Below are positions 61,831 to 64,000 of a stretch of DNA of 64,000 nt, one piece after another. A program made the position numbers and the translations under genes. The DNA comes from CAVOXO01 sp963700425 (lineage in GTDB: Bacteria; Actinomycetota; Acidimicrobiia; Acidimicrobiales; Microtrichaceae). The stretch spans positions 1,178,001-1,242,000 of the forward strand of contig CAVOXO010000001.1 of the NCBI GenBank assembly GCA_963700425.1, given 5' to 3'. Each line of letters begins with the position of its first letter. Position 1 is the stretch's first letter. The notes under the pieces were generated by a model. That model saw nothing but the letters and a program-made list of their open reading frames with translations. It searched no databases and had not been told where the DNA came from.

Positions 61831-62457
61831 GTGTCATCGCCATCGACGGACCCGCGGGCTCGGGCAAGTCGACCGTGGCCCGGGCACTCGCCGAGCGGCT
61901 CGCTCTCGAGGTTCTCGACACGGGTGCCATGTACCGGGCGGTGACCGCCGCGGTGCTGCGGCGCGGCATCGACGTCGACGACCGATCGGCGATCGCGGGG
62001 ATCGTCGACCATCTCGACATCGAGACCGCCGGGGGAGTCACCACCCTCGACGGCGACGACGTCAGCACCTACATCCGCAGCGGAGAGGTGTCGGCAGCGG
62101 TGAGCACGGTCGCCGCGCATTCGGAGGTACGGGCTCGGCTGCGCGACATGCAACGGCAGTGGATGGTCCGCCACGGAGGCGGCGTGGTCGAGGGACGCGA
62201 CATCGGGACCGTCGTCTTCCCCGACGCCGACCTCAAGGTCTTCCTCGATGCCTCGCCGTCGGTCAGGGCCGCGAGACGAGCCGCGGAAGGCGTGATGGAC
62301 GGGACCGACGCGGCCGCCAACATCGCCGAGAGGGATCGGGTCGACTCGACGCGGCGAGGACTCTCCACTGGCCGAGGCCGAGGACTCCTTCGTCATCGAC
62401 ACCTCCGACGTCACCGTCGACCAGATCGTCGCGGCCATCGTGGAGCGCCTGCGATGA
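61827..62457 (+). CDS. cmk: Cytidylate kinase, one frameshift
   Basis: About 209 residues. SVIAIDGPAGSGKSTVARAL is the P-loop; VLDTGAMYRAVTAAVLRRG binds CMP; VVEGRDIGTVVFPDADLKVF is the Cmk signature. Near 62352 one extra G changes the frame; EDSPLAEAEDSFVIDTSDVT and VDQIVAAIVERL complete the C-terminus at 62457. It phosphorylates CMP and dCMP. Uncorrected, it fuses with plsC. GTG 61827 overlaps aroA, and its stop overlaps plsC. Confidence 0.9.
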
Positions 62458-63107
62458 ACGACGCCCCCCAGAGTCGTCTCGGATACGAGATCCTCGGCGC
62501 AGTCGTCCGCGGGGCCGGAAAGACGATCTGGCGCGTCGAGGTGGTCGGGTCCGAACGGATACCCATCGCCGGCGGAGCCGTGCTCGCTCCCATCCACCGC
62601 TCGAACCTCGATTTCCTCCTGGCGGCGTTCCCCACCCGCCGCCGGGTGAGGTTCATGGCCAAGCACACGGTCTTCACCGGTGGCGTCTCGGAGCGCGTGG
62701 TGCGGTCGCTCGGAGCCTTTCCGGTGAAGCGGGGTACGCCCGATCGGGCCGCGTTCGAGTTCTGCGAACGTCTTCTGGCCCAGGGAGAACTCGTCGTGAT
62801 CTTTCCCGAAGGGACCCGCTGTTCCGGTCCCGAGGTCCACCCGCTGTTCGACGGCCCGGCCTTCATGGCGGCCCGTCAACGGGTGCCGATCGTTCCGATC
62901 GGCATCGGCGGATCCGAGCGGGCGATGCCGCGGGGCGCCAAGATGATCCGCCCCGCCAAGATCGTCGTCACGGTCGGCGAGCCGATCTATCCCGATGTTC
63001 CACTCGAGGGAGCGGTCACCCGTCAACAGGTCTCGGCGCTCACCGATCGACTGGCTCGGGCGGTGCAGGCTCAGTTCGACGACGCGCGCTCACGAGCCGG
63101 CGGATGA
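62454..63107 (+). CDS. plsC: 1-acyl-sn-glycerol-3-phosphate acyltransferase family protein
   Basis: 217 residues. IHRSNLDFLLAAF has the HX4D catalytic motif, FPVKRGTPD the second block, VVIFPEGTRCSG the glycerol-phosphate-binding FPEGTR, and VPIVPIGIGGSERAMPRG the fourth. It transfers an acyl chain to lysophosphatidate at the membrane face; related proteins acylate other lipids. It is coupled to cmk by a 4-nt overlap. In M. tuberculosis engA follows cmk, so plsC is an addition here; some actinobacteria have cmk-plsC pairs. Its 3' end overlaps the convergent kinase-like gene by 68 nt. Confidence 0.87.
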   Translation: MNDAPQSRLGYEILGAVVRGAGKTIWRVEVVGSERIPIAGGAVLAPIHRSNLDFLLAAFPTRRRVRFMAKHTVFTGGVSERVVRSLGAFPVKRGTPDRAAFEFCERLLAQGELVVIFPEGTRCSGPEVHPLFDGPAFMAARQRVPIVPIGIGGSERAMPRGAKMIRPAKIVVTVGEPIYPDVPLEGAVTRQQVSALTDRLARAVQAQFDDARSRAGG

Positions 63108-63989
63108 GAGCCCCGAGCCCGCGACCCATCGGCGTCTCGTCGGGTTCGGAGTCCGACCCTTCGCCGGGTCCCGTGCGTCGATAGTCGACCGGCGGCGGGC
63201 CGATGGCGGCCTGGGAGGGTGCGACGGGGAGAGCCGCCTGGGATGGAGGTTGGAACGACTCACCCTCACCGAGGACTTCCTCGAAGGCCCCGATCAGCTC
63301 GAGTACGGGCGGACGGCGCCCCGGTCGGGCGTCGAGCGCCTCGTCGAACAACATCCGGAGCCTGAGGGGCAGGTGGGCGACGATCTCATGGCCGACCAGA
63401 CCTCGAAGGACCGACGCCATCGAATACACGTCCGCGTCGAGCTCGGGCGGCTCTCCGGCGAGAACCTCGGGGGCCACATGGTCGGGTCGCCGACGGATGC
63501 CGTTGACACCCAGCAGAGTGACGGCCCGGGGGATCACATCGGTCACGTGGAGGCTTCCGACTCCGGTCACGAAGATGTTCGAGGGCCTGATCGATCCGTG
63601 AACCATGCCCTTGTCGTGCAGGGCGTTGATGGCATGGCCGATCCGTGAGCCGAACCAGGCGATCTGGGTGGTCCAGGCATCCATGTCGTTCGATGAGACC
63701 GGCACGAGGTTGTCGAGGCTGGGTCCGTCGACGAATCGGCGCGTCACGTACGGAGCGCCCGCATCGGTCTGCCCGACCTCGATCGGGGTCACCAGCCCGC
63801 GACCGTGGAGCAGAGCGAGCTGTCGCATCTGGCCGATGAAGATCTCCGAGGGACGAGGTGCCCCGACCTGGACCGGGTAGATGCGGACGACGACGTCCCC
63901 GCCGAGTCGGGTCCGCTGGCGCGATAGGTCAGCACGAACTCCGAGCGCGCCAAGAGGCGGAATTCCTCGTAACCGCCGGTATCGGTCAC
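63040..63989 (-). CDS. Protein kinase-like protein lacking catalytic residues (pseudokinase), one frameshift
   Basis: GTG 63989 with GGAGG upstream opens TDTGGYEEFRLLARSEFVLT. After about 28 codons the frame changes near 63905, and DVVVRIYPVQVGAPRPSEIF and RQLALLHGRGLVTPIEVGQT continue the N-lobe. The C-lobe has INALHDKGMVHGSIRPSNIF, HVAPEVLAG and DADVYSMASVLRGLVGH in kinase order. The VAIK lysine appears as Arg (VVVRI), and HRDLKPSN reads HGSIRPSN, so both the ATP lysine and the catalytic Asp are gone. A Pro/Arg-rich tail follows. A scaffolding or sensing role is inferred. Confidence 0.65.
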
Positions 63990-64000
63990 GGGACCTCCAC

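Noticed and set aside
60552..63107. One 851-residue protein that looks like an AroA-Cmk-PlsC fusion
   Set aside because: aroA and cmk each end correctly in an adjacent frame, with stops overlapping the next start by 4 nt. Two +1 changes (near 61748 and 62352) create the apparent fusion.

Overview
The window is high-GC actinobacterial DNA, most likely from the class Acidimicrobiia. The 16S rRNA gene at 32.5-34.0 kb, the dense co-oriented operons with 4-nt start/stop overlaps, the SteA/SteB/TlyA/RecN block and frequent GTG/TTG starts all point that way. I cannot place it below class without a database search. No CRISPR array, insertion sequence, prophage, integrase module or tRNA gene was seen.

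Left part (1-18.8 kb), accessory metabolism: a partial K+-channel-like protein, a frameshifted lipoprotein, a small HNH protein, a SpoIIAA-like protein, a DUF3556 membrane protein divergent from a phytoene-desaturase-like oxidoreductase, an NTF2-fold protein, a reductase-type SDR, a GT4 glycosyltransferase and a VOC protein. These are followed by a three-gene GlpA-like / pyridine nucleotide-disulfide oxidoreductase / DUF1667 redox operon, dinB, a putative glycoside hydrolase, a decayed SDR pseudogene and an OafA-type acyltransferase with an SGNH domain.

Middle (18.8-37.5 kb): an argJBDFRGH arginine operon that lacks argC. Its promoter carries three TGCRT repeats spaced exactly 10 bp apart, a good ArgR operator candidate. 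Next come a thioesterase, Mpg and NUDIX genes translationally coupled to argH, then a bifunctional penicillin-binding protein, tyrS and a complete 16S-23S-5S operon. The rRNA operon has a consensus promoter, leader elements, both RNA-processing stems and a strong terminator.

Right part (37.5-64 kb): TPR, aldolase, HAD phosphatase, tlyA, nadK, recN, steA, steB, then an envelope block (murJ, GT4, a phosphatase-like membrane protein, a divergent MraY/WecA-type transferase), then pyrG, NUDIX, xerD, an HD protein, trpS (reverse), scpA, scpB, rluB, aroH, tyrA, aroA, cmk, plsC and a pseudokinase-like protein. From memory, the order argJ to cmk largely follows the Mycobacterium tuberculosis chromosome, so the envelope block between steB and pyrG stands out.

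Two window-wide patterns matter. First, about thirty single-base frame changes interrupt otherwise well-conserved genes, many of them essential (nadK, trpS, scpA, scpB, aroA, cmk, murJ). They are biased to +1 and absent from 18.8-37.5 kb, so most are probably sequence errors and the genes should be read as intact in the organism. Second, a TANNNT element sits 6-8 nt before the start codon of at least ten genes, indicating leaderless transcription and fixing several starts.
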